18,679 nucleotides of DNA from Herminiimonas sp. (GTDB lineage Bacteria > Pseudomonadota > Gammaproteobacteria > Burkholderiales > Burkholderiaceae): positions 1-18,679 of the forward strand of contig JACMQD010000213.1 in assembly GCA_014377155.1 (NCBI GenBank), in the 5' to 3' direction. Every line of letters begins with the position of its first letter. The first letter of the stretch is position 1. Below, one piece after another: positions 1 to 6,404 of the stretch. The notes below the pieces were generated by a model. The model searched no databases, was not told the DNA's origin, and worked only from the letters and a program-made list of their open reading frames with translations. The position numbers and the translations under genes are program-made.

Positions 1-199
1 CACGCTGTACCGCTTTGAATCGAATGTGCGTTCTGCCACCGTGGTCGGCATGGTCGGCGCCGGTGGCATCGGCGTCATCCTGTGGGAAATCATCCGCAGT
101 TTTCAGTACCAGCAGACCGCTGCCGTCCTGCTGTTGATCGTGTTGACCGTCACGCTGATCGACCTGGTGTCCTCGCGTCTTCGCAAGATTTTCATCTAA
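1..199 (+). CDS. phnE: Phosphonate ABC transporter permease PhnE, C-terminal end (partial)
   Basis: Only the last 65 codons are visible; the frame begins at base 2 and ends with TAA at 197-199. PhnE is the inner-membrane permease of the PhnCDE phosphonate importer. The visible part holds the cytoplasmic coupling loop typical of this family ([16 protein letters not shown]). After it comes a last membrane helix rich in Leu, Val and Ile, then a short basic end (S-R-L-R-K-I-F-I). The next gene starts 6 bases after the stop, so the two are almost certainly cotranscribed. The HD phosphonate oxygenase next door and the C-P lyase operon downstream support a phosphonate transporter over another ABC permease. 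The rest of the importer (phnC, phnD) should lie to the left of the window. Confidence 0.8.
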   Translation, partial: TLYRFESNVRSATVVGMVGAGGIGVILWEIIRSFQYQQTAAVLLLIVLTVTLIDLVSSRLRKIFI

Positions 200-205
200 A
201 ACATC

Positions 206-745
206 ATGCTGACCATCGAATCCATTATCGACCGCCTGTCGAACCGCGCCAATGGCCTGTACGGCGGCGAAGCCGTCACCCAGCTGGAACATGCACTGCA
301 ATGCGCAAGTCTTGCGGAAGCCGCAGGTGCCTCGGCAGGCCTGATCACCGCCGCCCTGCTGCACGACCTCGGCCACTTGGGCGACGACCACCACCGGCCG
401 CATGAAGAACTGGCTGCGGAACAGCTGGCGAATTTGTTCGATGCAGCTGTGACCGAACCGATCCGTCTGCACGTCGCCGCCAAGCGCTATCTGTGTGCCA
501 GCGATGCCGGGTATTGGGACACCTTGTCACCCGCCTCCAAGGATAGCCTGGAACGTCAGGGTGGTCCTTACACGGTGGCGCAAGCGGCGGATTTCATCCT
601 GCAACCGCATGCCGTCGATGCGGTACGCCTGCGGCAATGGGACGATTTGGCCAAAGTTCCAGGCGCGGCGACGGCTTCGCTGCCGCATTTCGTCGCCATC
701 ATGCTAGGTACGGTGATAGCGCGTGCTGCATTACGTGCAGCATGA
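206..745 (+). CDS. PhnZ-like HD-domain oxygenase of phosphonate degradation operons
   Basis: This 179-residue protein belongs to the small HD/HDIG family found in phosphonate operons, which includes PhnZ and TmpB. Family members use a mixed-valence di-iron centre and O2 to cleave 1-hydroxyalkylphosphonates to phosphate and a carboxylate or amino acid. Visible candidate ligands are H29 (Q-L-E-H), H53-D54 and H57 (L-L-H-D-L-G-H), H66, H89 and, near the end, D146 (R-Q-W-D-D-L). Y19 and K93 fit the gating tyrosine and the substrate-binding lysine described for PhnZ; H89 and K93 keep the PhnZ spacing of four residues. No Shine-Dalgarno sequence is evident before ATG 206, so translation is probably coupled to phnE, 6 bases upstream. 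The gene ends 5 bases from the convergent PilZ gene. The partner hydroxylase (PhnY or TmpA type) is not visible. The family is secure; the exact substrate is unknown. Confidence 0.85.
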   Translation: MLTIESIIDRLSNRANGLYGGEAVTQLEHALQCASLAEAAGASAGLITAALLHDLGHLGDDHHRPHEELAAEQLANLFDAAVTEPIRLHVAAKRYLCASDAGYWDTLSPASKDSLERQGGPYTVAQAADFILQPHAVDAVRLRQWDDLAKVPGAATASLPHFVAIMLGTVIARAALRAA

Positions 746-750
746 AGGAA

Positions 751-1074
751 TCAGGTCGCCAGGTAAGCAACGATCAAGGTCTTCGCATCGGCATCCAGTG
801 TCTCAAAGATGATCCCGACCTTGAAGCCTGGCGCTGCGGGGACACAGTACGAAATGCTGCCGTCGGTTGTAACCGACTCGAGCTTGCCATCGACCGGGAC
901 GTCGAAACGAAGTTGCACGGTCGCGCCGACGGCGAGAGGATGCGCGGCGTTGAGTGCCATACCGGCCAGGCCGACGTCGATGGTATGGACTGCAACTGCC
1001 GGTGCGTGCCCGACGTGCAACATAGCGTTGACTCTCAGATACTGCCGCACGACGTGACGCCGTTCTTGGTTCAT
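751..1074 (-). CDS. PilZ-domain protein (possible c-di-GMP binder)
   Basis: This 107-residue protein is a single PilZ domain, about the minimum length for the fold. The N-terminus carries the R-x3-R arginine motif (R6-H-V-V-R10, with R5 and R14 nearby). The second c-di-GMP motif, normally (D/N)-x-S-x-x-G, appears here as D33-V-G-L-A-G38, with Gly in place of Ser. PilZ domains bind cyclic di-GMP and control motility, pili or polysaccharide output, usually from the cytoplasm. A good ribosome binding site, GGGAGA, lies 4 bases before the start codon at 1074. The gene converges on the HD oxygenase with a 5-base gap. There is no obvious link to phosphonates. The altered serine leaves ligand binding uncertain. 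Confidence 0.75.
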   Translation of the reverse strand: MNQERRHVVRQYLRVNAMLHVGHAPAVAVHTIDVGLAGMALNAAHPLAVGATVQLRFDVPVDGKLESVTTDGSISYCVPAAPGFKVGIIFETLDADAKTLIVAYLAT

Positions 1075-1212
1075 GTCTCTCCCAGTTTAGTCGGTGCAGC
1101 CCTTATCGGCCGCGGTCGCGGGATTGACTTCAGACCCGCTGCGGATCCTGTCGGCCACGCCCGGATCGACGGCTGAGGGTCAAGGGCGCTTAACTATTTT
1201 ATCTTCAAAGCA

Positions 1213-1232
1213 ACAATTACGAAATTAATTGT
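1213..1232. promoter_or_regulatory. AT-rich perfect inverted repeat between the PilZ and GNAT genes
   Basis: ACAATTA, 6 bases, then TAATTGT form a perfect 7-bp inverted repeat. It sits in the 190-base divergent gap between the PilZ gene (start 1074, leftward) and the GNAT gene (start 1265, rightward). The stretch 1195-1237 is much more AT-rich than its surroundings and is where a promoter for the GNAT gene would be expected. The repeat ends 32 bases before that start codon, so it could be an operator for a dimeric repressor. No regulator gene lies nearby, and it could be a chance palindrome in AT-rich DNA. Confidence 0.35.
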
Positions 1233-1264
1233 AATGTCGCGCCGCCATAAAAAGGAACTCCTCC

Positions 1265-1735
1265 ATGAGTGCATTCCAATCTGCCATCGACATACGCACT
1301 GCGCGCATCGATGATGCCGCGACATTGGCGCAGCTCTTGTCCGAAATGGACGACGCCCCAGCTTCACAGGTGACGCCTGAGGCCATCGAGCACATGCGCG
1401 CCGTGCTTGCAGACATGGCTGCTTATCCCGATTTTCGCGTTTATCTACTATGTCGCGATGGCGTCCCGGTCGGATCGTTCAGCTTGATGGTCTTTGCCGG
1501 TCCTTCGCATCAGGGCACCCCGCAAGCAATGCTCGACGGCGTCGTGGTGGCCCGCTCTGTACGGGGAGCCGGCCTCGGACAACGCATGATCCGACATGCG
1601 ATGACGCTGGCGGCCGACGCCGGATGTTACAAGATGAGTCTGTCATCGAACTTGAAGCGCACCGATGCGCACCGCTTCTATCAGCAGCTCGGATTCGTGC
1701 AGCATGGCGTCAGCTTGAGCATTGCGCTCATGTAA
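1265..1735 (+). CDS. GNAT N-acetyltransferase, PhnO-like
   Basis: This 156-residue protein is a complete GCN5-related N-acetyltransferase. The acetyl-CoA motif A is R-G-A-G-L-G-Q at about residues 99-105, followed by the helix R-M-I-R-H-A-M-T. The C-terminal part has the S-S-N-L-K-R-T-D-A-H-R-F-Y run followed by Q-Q-L-G-F. From memory, E. coli PhnO, the aminoalkylphosphonate N-acetyltransferase of the phn operon, has nearly the same run (S-T-N-V-K-R-H-D-A-H-R-F-Y). Together with the location between phnE and the phnN fusion, this makes a PhnO-like role plausible. However, N-x-x-R-x-x-A-H-x-F-Y is common to many GNATs. A ribosome binding site (AAGGAA) lies about 8 bases before ATG 1265. The gene has its own upstream gap and converges on the phnN fusion. 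Confidence 0.75.
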   Translation: MSAFQSAIDIRTARIDDAATLAQLLSEMDDAPASQVTPEAIEHMRAVLADMAAYPDFRVYLLCRDGVPVGSFSLMVFAGPSHQGTPQAMLDGVVVARSVRGAGLGQRMIRHAMTLAADAGCYKMSLSSNLKRTDAHRFYQQLGFVQHGVSLSIALM

Positions 1736-1787
1736 AGAATGATCGCGAACGACGGCCCGCGGCTTTTCGGTGAGGGATTTTCGATGA

Positions 1788-3053
1788 TCAACCGCGCGTC
1801 AGGATCTGCATCAGCCGAACCCCGGCCTGTTCGATCGATCCGCTGTTATCGATGCGCAGCACGGTCGGCTCGATCGGCGGCATAAATTGCAGCGCACGGT
1901 CGATGCGACGCAACAATGCCGGCCCTGACTCGCGGGCACGTCCGGCAATGCGCTCGGCCAGCAACGCGGCATCGGCCTCGACCCATACCACTTGCGCATC
2001 CGGGAAGCGCTCCATCAATTGCGGCACGTATTCGCGTGAGCCATTGATCACCACGTCACGTCCGGCCAGCAGGTCGGCTTCGATGCCCCGGCGAACGCCG
2101 TAACAGAGGCCATGCGCCTGCCACATCATCGAAAACTGCCCTGCCTCCGCTTGCTGCCAGAAGATCTCCTGCGTGACCGGCTCATGCCGTTCGCTCGGAT
2201 GCGCGGCGCGGGTAATGACGCGGCGCGCGAAAACCAGGTCGGCGCTCGCCGGCATGCGGTCGTGCACCCATTCGAGCAGCGAATCCTTGCCCACGCCCGA
2301 AGCGCCGACAAAATAAAACAAGCGCCCGGGTGCGGGCATCGCACGGTCCGCGATTACGGCTTGAAACCCGAAGCGGCGCCATAGCTTGAACGGCGCGCCC
2401 GGCGACTCTTCCTGGAAGATGGTCAAGGCATCGATCGTCAGCGGCGCCGCCTGCGCATCGGAAAAACAATCTTGCGCTGCCTTGTGAACCGCTTGGCGAA
2501 TAGCGCCATCGAGGCCGGCTAGCGAATCGGTCAGCGTCATGTGAAAACGAAATTCTTCCTCGGTGTACGGATAGCCCCAGCGCCGCAACAACGCATCCTG
2601 GCGCGGGCTCAATGGCGCATTGCGGCGCTTGGCCAGTTCGGCTGCGGTCGGTGTCGCGCGCAGCAGATCGAAAAACGCCACGCAGCGCATCGCCAGCGCG
2701 TTGACTGCCTCAAGTGGCAGGGCCGGTCGCAGTGCCAGAAATTCGCCCATCGGCCGCACCTGCACGTCTTGCATCACTATGGGCGTCTGGACCGCCGCGA
2801 AAGCGTGCGCCATTGCCACCAGATGCGCTTCCGAAAAGCCTTCTGCCAGCCGAAACGGTGGCTTCAGCGTCGCATGCAAGCCATAACGGCGGGCGTCGGT
2901 AGTCAACTTTGCCAGCATCGGGACGGATACGCCGGCGATGGCGCGCTGCGGATATTCGGCGCCCGACGAGGCGTCGCGCCCGAGCCACCTGCAGCCGGCG
3001 CTCCACCAGGGCGAATCGTCGGCTGGCGCAAAATACAGCGCGTAACGCGTCAT
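1788..3053 (-). CDS. phnN: Fusion of DUF1045 2H-phosphoesterase and ribose 1,5-bisphosphokinase PhnN
   Basis: This 421-residue protein joins two families that are normally separate. Residues 1 to about 233 match DUF1045, a phosphonate-associated member of the 2H phosphoesterase superfamily. It has both catalytic H-x-T motifs: H60-A-T62 in Y-G-L-H-A-T-L-K-P-P-F and H171-M-T173 in F-R-F-H-M-T-L. Residues from about 243 to the end are PhnN, which phosphorylates ribose 1,5-bisphosphate to PRPP. They carry a P-loop at 250-258 (G-A-S-G-V-G-K-D-S, the PhnN-type GKDS form) and a kinase lid region with R-A-R-E-S-G. A short A-P-rich linker at about 236-243 joins the halves, and no stop or frame break separates them. 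The start overlaps the stop of the upstream phnM-like gene by 4 bases (ATGA), so translation is coupled. The cyclic phosphodiesterase role of the first half is inference; both family assignments are firm. Confidence 0.88.
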   Translation of the reverse strand: MTRYALYFAPADDSPWWSAGCRWLGRDASSGAEYPQRAIAGVSVPMLAKLTTDARRYGLHATLKPPFRLAEGFSEAHLVAMAHAFAAVQTPIVMQDVQVRPMGEFLALRPALPLEAVNALAMRCVAFFDLLRATPTAAELAKRRNAPLSPRQDALLRRWGYPYTEEEFRFHMTLTDSLAGLDGAIRQAVHKAAQDCFSDAQAAPLTIDALTIFQEESPGAPFKLWRRFGFQAVIADRAMPAPGRLFYFVGASGVGKDSLLEWVHDRMPASADLVFARRVITRAAHPSERHEPVTQEIFWQQAEAGQFSMMWQAHGLCYGVRRGIEADLLAGRDVVINGSREYVPQLMERFPDAQVVWVEADAALLAERIAGRARESGPALLRRIDRALQFMPPIEPTVLRIDNSGSIEQAGVRLMQILTRG

Positions 3054-4261
3054 GCTGCCAGCGGATAGGACCGCATCGCGACAAAGCGTTCGGGCTCGGC
3101 GCAGTAGACCAGTTTTCCGGCGGCGATGGTCGCCACCAGGCGCACGCCACCGGCTGGCAACGCCTTGACCAGCAGCAAGTCGGCGCGACCACCTTCGACA
3201 ATTTGGCCGCGATCATCCAGTCCGAGCGCCCGCGCGGGATTGGACGATACCAGCTTCCAGGCGTCGGCCAGCGAACACACACCCTGATGCGCCAGCTTGA
3301 ACGGCGCATGCAGCAGCGACGGATAGTAATAATCGGACGCGAGGATGTCGCACATGCCGCGACCGATGGTATCTGCCGCGCCCAGGCTGCCGCAGTGGCT
3401 CCCACCCAACAGCACATTTGGCGCGCCCATGACGACCAGGTTACGCAGTGCCTTTGCGCTCGCCACGGCTTCCTCGGTGCGCGGAAATTCGCTGACGGTG
3501 ACGCCGAGCGCCTGGTAGGCCTCACGGTCGGCCCGCGTCTCATCGTCATGCGACGCCATCGGAATGCCATGGCGACGGCATGCGGCGGCAAGCATGGCGA
3601 TGGCACCCTGGACTTCGTCGCCGCGGGCTTCGGCAGCCTGTAGCCGCGCTTTGAACGCCGCGCCGTCGCAGCGCGCGCGTTCGGCGTAGCTGGCCAGCTT
3701 TTCAGGGCGCGCAGCCTTGCGGGCGATTGACGGCAGATGCTCGTTGAAGGCGAAAAAATCGATGCGCCCTTGTTCGATCCAGTCCAGCACATCGCGCAAG
3801 CCGTCGACATGATGATTCTCGAAACGCAGGTGAATGCGATGCTCGACATGGGACAGCGCGCGCTGGGCGTCGACTTGGTCCATCAGGGCGATGGCCGATT
3901 CGCGGCCGCGCAAGCCGCCTTCCCACGAGTAAGTCACGCCGTGACAGGCGGTAGTGATGCCATTGGCAGCGAGCTGGCGGTCGGTATCGGCCAACGCGAT
4001 ATCGTGGCCGAACACCGTTTCGGGACGTGGCTGGATCTGCCGCTCGAAAGCGTCGCCATGGATGTCGACAATGCCGGGAAGGGCCATCAGTCCGCTGGCA
4101 TCGAACTGGCTGCCGCCTTTGGACTGACCCTGCGCGCCGGCGGATTCGATGCGTTCGATATGCTGATCGACGATCATGATATCAACTGGCTGGCCAACTG
4201 CGCGTGCGTTAGCCATTGGGATAAGGCTGGTACTGCCGTGTACCGTGAATCGCATCATCAT
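3050..4261 (-). CDS. phnM: PhnM-like amidohydrolase, divergent paralogue
   Basis: This 403-residue protein is a metal-dependent amidohydrolase of the PhnM family, which removes diphosphate from alpha-D-ribose 1-alkylphosphonate 5-triphosphate. It has the H-x-D metal motif (H68-G-D70 in P-G-I-V-D-I-H-G-D), the A-S-H-D-D-E-T strand, the V-M-G-A-P-N-V-L-L-G-G-S-H run and a late S-S-N-P-A-R-A-L-G-L segment. All have counterparts in the second phnM at 11016-12149, but overall identity between the two is clearly low. Three ATG codons are stacked at 4261, 4258 and 4255; GGATG lies a few bases upstream. The first ATG is given, but 4255 (M-R-F-T-V) is equally possible. It is the first gene of a two-gene operon with the phnN fusion. 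A candidate Pho promoter lies upstream. It may act on the same intermediate as PhnM or on a variant of it. Confidence 0.85.
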   Translation of the reverse strand: MMMRFTVHGSTSLIPMANARAVGQPVDIMIVDQHIERIESAGAQGQSKGGSQFDASGLMALPGIVDIHGDAFERQIQPRPETVFGHDIALADTDRQLAANGITTACHGVTYSWEGGLRGRESAIALMDQVDAQRALSHVEHRIHLRFENHHVDGLRDVLDWIEQGRIDFFAFNEHLPSIARKAARPEKLASYAERARCDGAAFKARLQAAEARGDEVQGAIAMLAAACRRHGIPMASHDDETRADREAYQALGVTVSEFPRTEEAVASAKALRNLVVMGAPNVLLGGSHCGSLGAADTIGRGMCDILASDYYYPSLLHAPFKLAHQGVCSLADAWKLVSSNPARALGLDDRGQIVEGGRADLLLVKALPAGGVRLVATIAAGKLVYCAEPERFVAMRSYPLAA

Positions 4262-4289
4262 GTTTCATCCGAAAGATGGGTTTTTCACC

Positions 4290-4323
4290 ATATTAACCGC
4301 TGACTGTGACCGGTTATTGACAT
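4290..4323 (-). promoter_or_regulatory. Candidate PhoB-dependent promoter for the phnM-like/phnN operon
   Basis: Read on the minus strand, 4323-4306 is ATGTCAATAACCGGTCAC. It matches 13 of 18 positions of the enterobacterial Pho box (two CTGTCAT-like 7-mers separated by 4 bases). Exactly 10 bases later is TAATAT at 4295-4290, a strong -10 hexamer. This is the layout of PhoB-activated promoters, where the Pho box replaces the -35 element. A start near 4283 would give a leader of about 22 nt with GGATG just before the first ATG. The prediction fits phosphate-starvation control of phosphonate use. It was scored by eye. Confidence 0.6.
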
Positions 4324-4392
4324 TTCCGGCACATTTAGCGTCGCGCGATCGAAATTTTAGAACCCGTGCTAGCTCCGGCAAACCGAAACTTT

Positions 4393-4398
4393 TATAAT
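4393..4398 (+). promoter_or_regulatory. Likely -10 box of the chemoreceptor gene
   Basis: A perfect TATAAT lies in the divergent gap between the phnM-like gene and the chemoreceptor gene. No good -35 hexamer stands at 16-18 bases upstream. Transcription would begin near 4405, giving a leader of about 83 nt to the preferred start at 4488, or 17 nt to the alternative ATG at 4422. No motility sigma-factor promoter was recognised. Confidence 0.4.
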
Positions 4399-4487
4399 TC
4401 ATTGAGGAAACTTTATATTCGATGCGCATCGCAACAGCCCTCGAAATCCATATCAAAATCGACATCGAAACCCTACCGGATCGGCAT

Positions 4488-6197
4488 ATGCATTTTAAAA
4501 ATCTACACGTAGGTACGCGTCTTGGAATGGGCTTTGCCGCCGTGCTGACTTTGCTGATCTTGGTCGCCGGCACCGGTTTCTGGAGCTTGCACAAGGATGG
4601 CGAACTCGCCGACAAACTGGTCAACGATGCACTGGTCAAGGAGCGCCTGATCACCGAATGGCATGATTCGACCCAAGCCAATGGCGTGCGAAGCGTCGCC
4701 ATCGCGGAGATTGCCAACGGCGATACCCGCGCGCCGATCGAGCAGTCGATGAAAAACGTATCCGGTCGTATTTCGGAGATCCAGAAAACCCTCGCTGGCT
4801 TCAAGAATAATGCGCAGGAAACCGCGCTGTATGCCGACATCGCCAGCAAGCGGGCGGTCTACCTGGCCGCGCGCGAACGGGTAGTCAAGGCCAAGAAAGA
4901 GGGCAACGAGGACGAGGCGAAGAAACTTAATACCGACAATGTCGCGCCGGCGCTGGCGACTTACCTGCTGGGCATCCGCGCCTTGGTGGAGTATGAAGCG
5001 AGTCAGATCAAGTCGATTGCCGCCGATCTGGACAGTCAGAATGACATGGGGAAAATGCTAGTGGGTATCTTCGGTGCCGCAGCACTGCTGGTCGGCATGC
5101 TGGCATCGTTTTTTATTACCCGCAGCCTGGTCAAACAATTGGGCGGCGAACCCGGCGCGGCCGCCGACATCGCCACTCGCATCGCCGATGGCGACCTCGG
5201 CGTGACGATCGCTCTGAGGGAGAACGACCGCACCAGCCTGATGTATGCGATGAAAGCCATGCGCGACAATCTGGTCTCGATCGTCGGCCAGGTGCGTACC
5301 GGCACCGACGCCATCGCCACTGCGTCACGCGAGATCGCCGTCGGCAACCAGGATCTGTCGTCGCGCACTGAAACGCAAGCCAGTTCGCTGGAAAAAACTG
5401 CATCGTCGATGGAAGAACTGACCAGCACTGTCAAGCAAAATGCCGACAATGCAAGCCAGGCCAATGAACTGGCACTGTCGGCTTCGCACATTGCCGTGCA
5501 AGGCGGCACCGTGGTGGCACACGTGGTGCGTACCATGGAATCGATCAACGACTCGTCGAAAAAGATTGTCGACATCATCAGCGTCATCGACGGCATCGCA
5601 TTCCAGACTAACATTCTCGCCTTGAATGCTGCGGTGGAAGCGGCGCGCGCCGGCGAAGAAGGCCGCGGCTTCGCAGTGGTCGCTACCGAAGTGCGTAATC
5701 TGGCGCAACGCAGCGCCAGCGCCGCGCGCGAAATCAAGGCGCTGATCGGCGATTCGGTCGACAAAGTGGCTACCGGTACCAAGCTGGTCGATCAGGCCGG
5801 CGTGACGATGGGCGAGATCGTGGCCAGCGTCAAGCGTGTCACCGACATCATGGCGGAAATCACCATGGCAAGCCGGGAACAGACCGCCGGCATCGAACAG
5901 GTCAACGAAGCGATCGCACAAATGGATCAGACGACCCAGCAGAATGCAGCGCTGGTCGAACAGGCCGCCGCCGCCGCCGAGTCGCTGCAGGACCAGGCCG
6001 GCAATCTGGCGCAGGTTGTCAGTGTATTCAAGTTCAGCGGCGCACAAGAGACGCCGGTGGCACCACAGGCGGGTAAGCCGCAAAAAGCGAAGACGAGTGC
6101 GACGCCGATCGCGAGGAAGGCCATGCCGGCCGGTGCGCCGCGCACCGTGACTGGGCGTGGCAAGCCGGTCGTCGGAGATGAGTGGGAAGAGTTTTAA
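4488..6197 (+). CDS. Methyl-accepting chemotaxis protein
   Basis: From ATG 4488 this is a 569-residue transmembrane chemoreceptor. TM1 lies at about 11-31. A periplasmic four-helix-bundle-type region at about 35-187 follows, then TM2 at 190-212. The Q-L-G-G-E-P-G element common in betaproteobacterial receptors is at 217-223, then a HAMP region, then the long methylation and signalling coiled coil. The highly conserved hairpin tip includes G-E-E-G-R-G-F-A-V from residue 389, which contacts CheA and CheW. An Ala/Pro/Lys-rich linker ends in E565-W-E-E-F569, a pentapeptide tether for CheR/CheB. An in-frame ATG at 4422 with GAGGA 13 bases upstream would add 22 residues. I prefer 4488 because homologues start directly with the F-K-N-L-x-V-G-T-R-L segment, although its ribosome binding site is weak. 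The ligand is unknown. The gene lies between two phosphonate operons and has its own promoter. Confidence 0.92.
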   Translation: MHFKNLHVGTRLGMGFAAVLTLLILVAGTGFWSLHKDGELADKLVNDALVKERLITEWHDSTQANGVRSVAIAEIANGDTRAPIEQSMKNVSGRISEIQKTLAGFKNNAQETALYADIASKRAVYLAARERVVKAKKEGNEDEAKKLNTDNVAPALATYLLGIRALVEYEASQIKSIAADLDSQNDMGKMLVGIFGAAALLVGMLASFFITRSLVKQLGGEPGAAADIATRIADGDLGVTIALRENDRTSLMYAMKAMRDNLVSIVGQVRTGTDAIATASREIAVGNQDLSSRTETQASSLEKTASSMEELTSTVKQNADNASQANELALSASHIAVQGGTVVAHVVRTMESINDSSKKIVDIISVIDGIAFQTNILALNAAVEAARAGEEGRGFAVVATEVRNLAQRSASAAREIKALIGDSVDKVATGTKLVDQAGVTMGEIVASVKRVTDIMAEITMASREQTAGIEQVNEAIAQMDQTTQQNAALVEQAAAAAESLQDQAGNLAQVVSVFKFSGAQETPVAPQAGKPQKAKTSATPIARKAMPAGAPRTVTGRGKPVVGDEWEEF

Positions 6198-6363
6198 AGG
6201 GTCTGCACGGTCTTTTTTGAATGCGCATGTTGGCTGCTCGACACTACCGAGACAATTTGTCCGCCGTCTTTTAACACCGACTGGCTCCTGCCTGCTGTGA
6301 CGCGCGCCATCCGCGTGTTCGCATCGCCGTAATCGCACACTGGCGCACCGATCACGTTATCTA

Positions 6364-6397
6364 ATGTCATGAAGATTTCATCTTCCTGTGGTCCAAT
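6364..6397 (+). promoter_or_regulatory. Pho-box-like promoter immediately before phnG
   Basis: ATGTCAT (6364-6370), GAAG, ATTTCAT (6375-6381) form a 7-4-7 arrangement that matches 13 of 18 Pho box positions. Ten bases later is TCCAAT at 6392-6397, which matches TATAAT at 4 of 6 positions. The spacing is the same as in the promoter at 4290-4323. If it is real, transcription would start at about 6404-6405, right at the phnG ATG, so the mRNA would be nearly leaderless. That fits the lack of a Shine-Dalgarno sequence there. The segment also contains the small inverted repeat ATGAA-GAT-TTCAT. The rest of the gap (6198-6363) holds an 11-base palindrome, GACAATTTGTC at 6251-6261, and nothing else recognised. 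Confidence 0.42.
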
Positions 6398-6404
6398 CCA
6401 CGTC

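Noticed and set aside
637..1176. 179-codon plus-strand frame across the PilZ gene
   Set aside because: It overlaps the end of the HD oxygenase and runs antisense through the PilZ gene, which has real family motifs and a good ribosome binding site.
2710..3849. 379-codon minus-strand frame overlapping the phnM-like and phnN genes
   Set aside because: It is an out-of-frame reading of two well-supported genes on the same strand, with biased Arg/Ser/Cys content.
6195..6217. T run just after the chemoreceptor stop, considered as a terminator
   Set aside because: Six T residues follow, but the preceding bases form at most a 4-bp stem (AAAG/CTTT), so a hairpin terminator is not supported.
5036..6338. 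Minus-strand open frames of 248 and 337 codons opposite the chemoreceptor gene
   Set aside because: They mirror the conserved signalling domain of the chemoreceptor and have no ribosome binding site or family resemblance.
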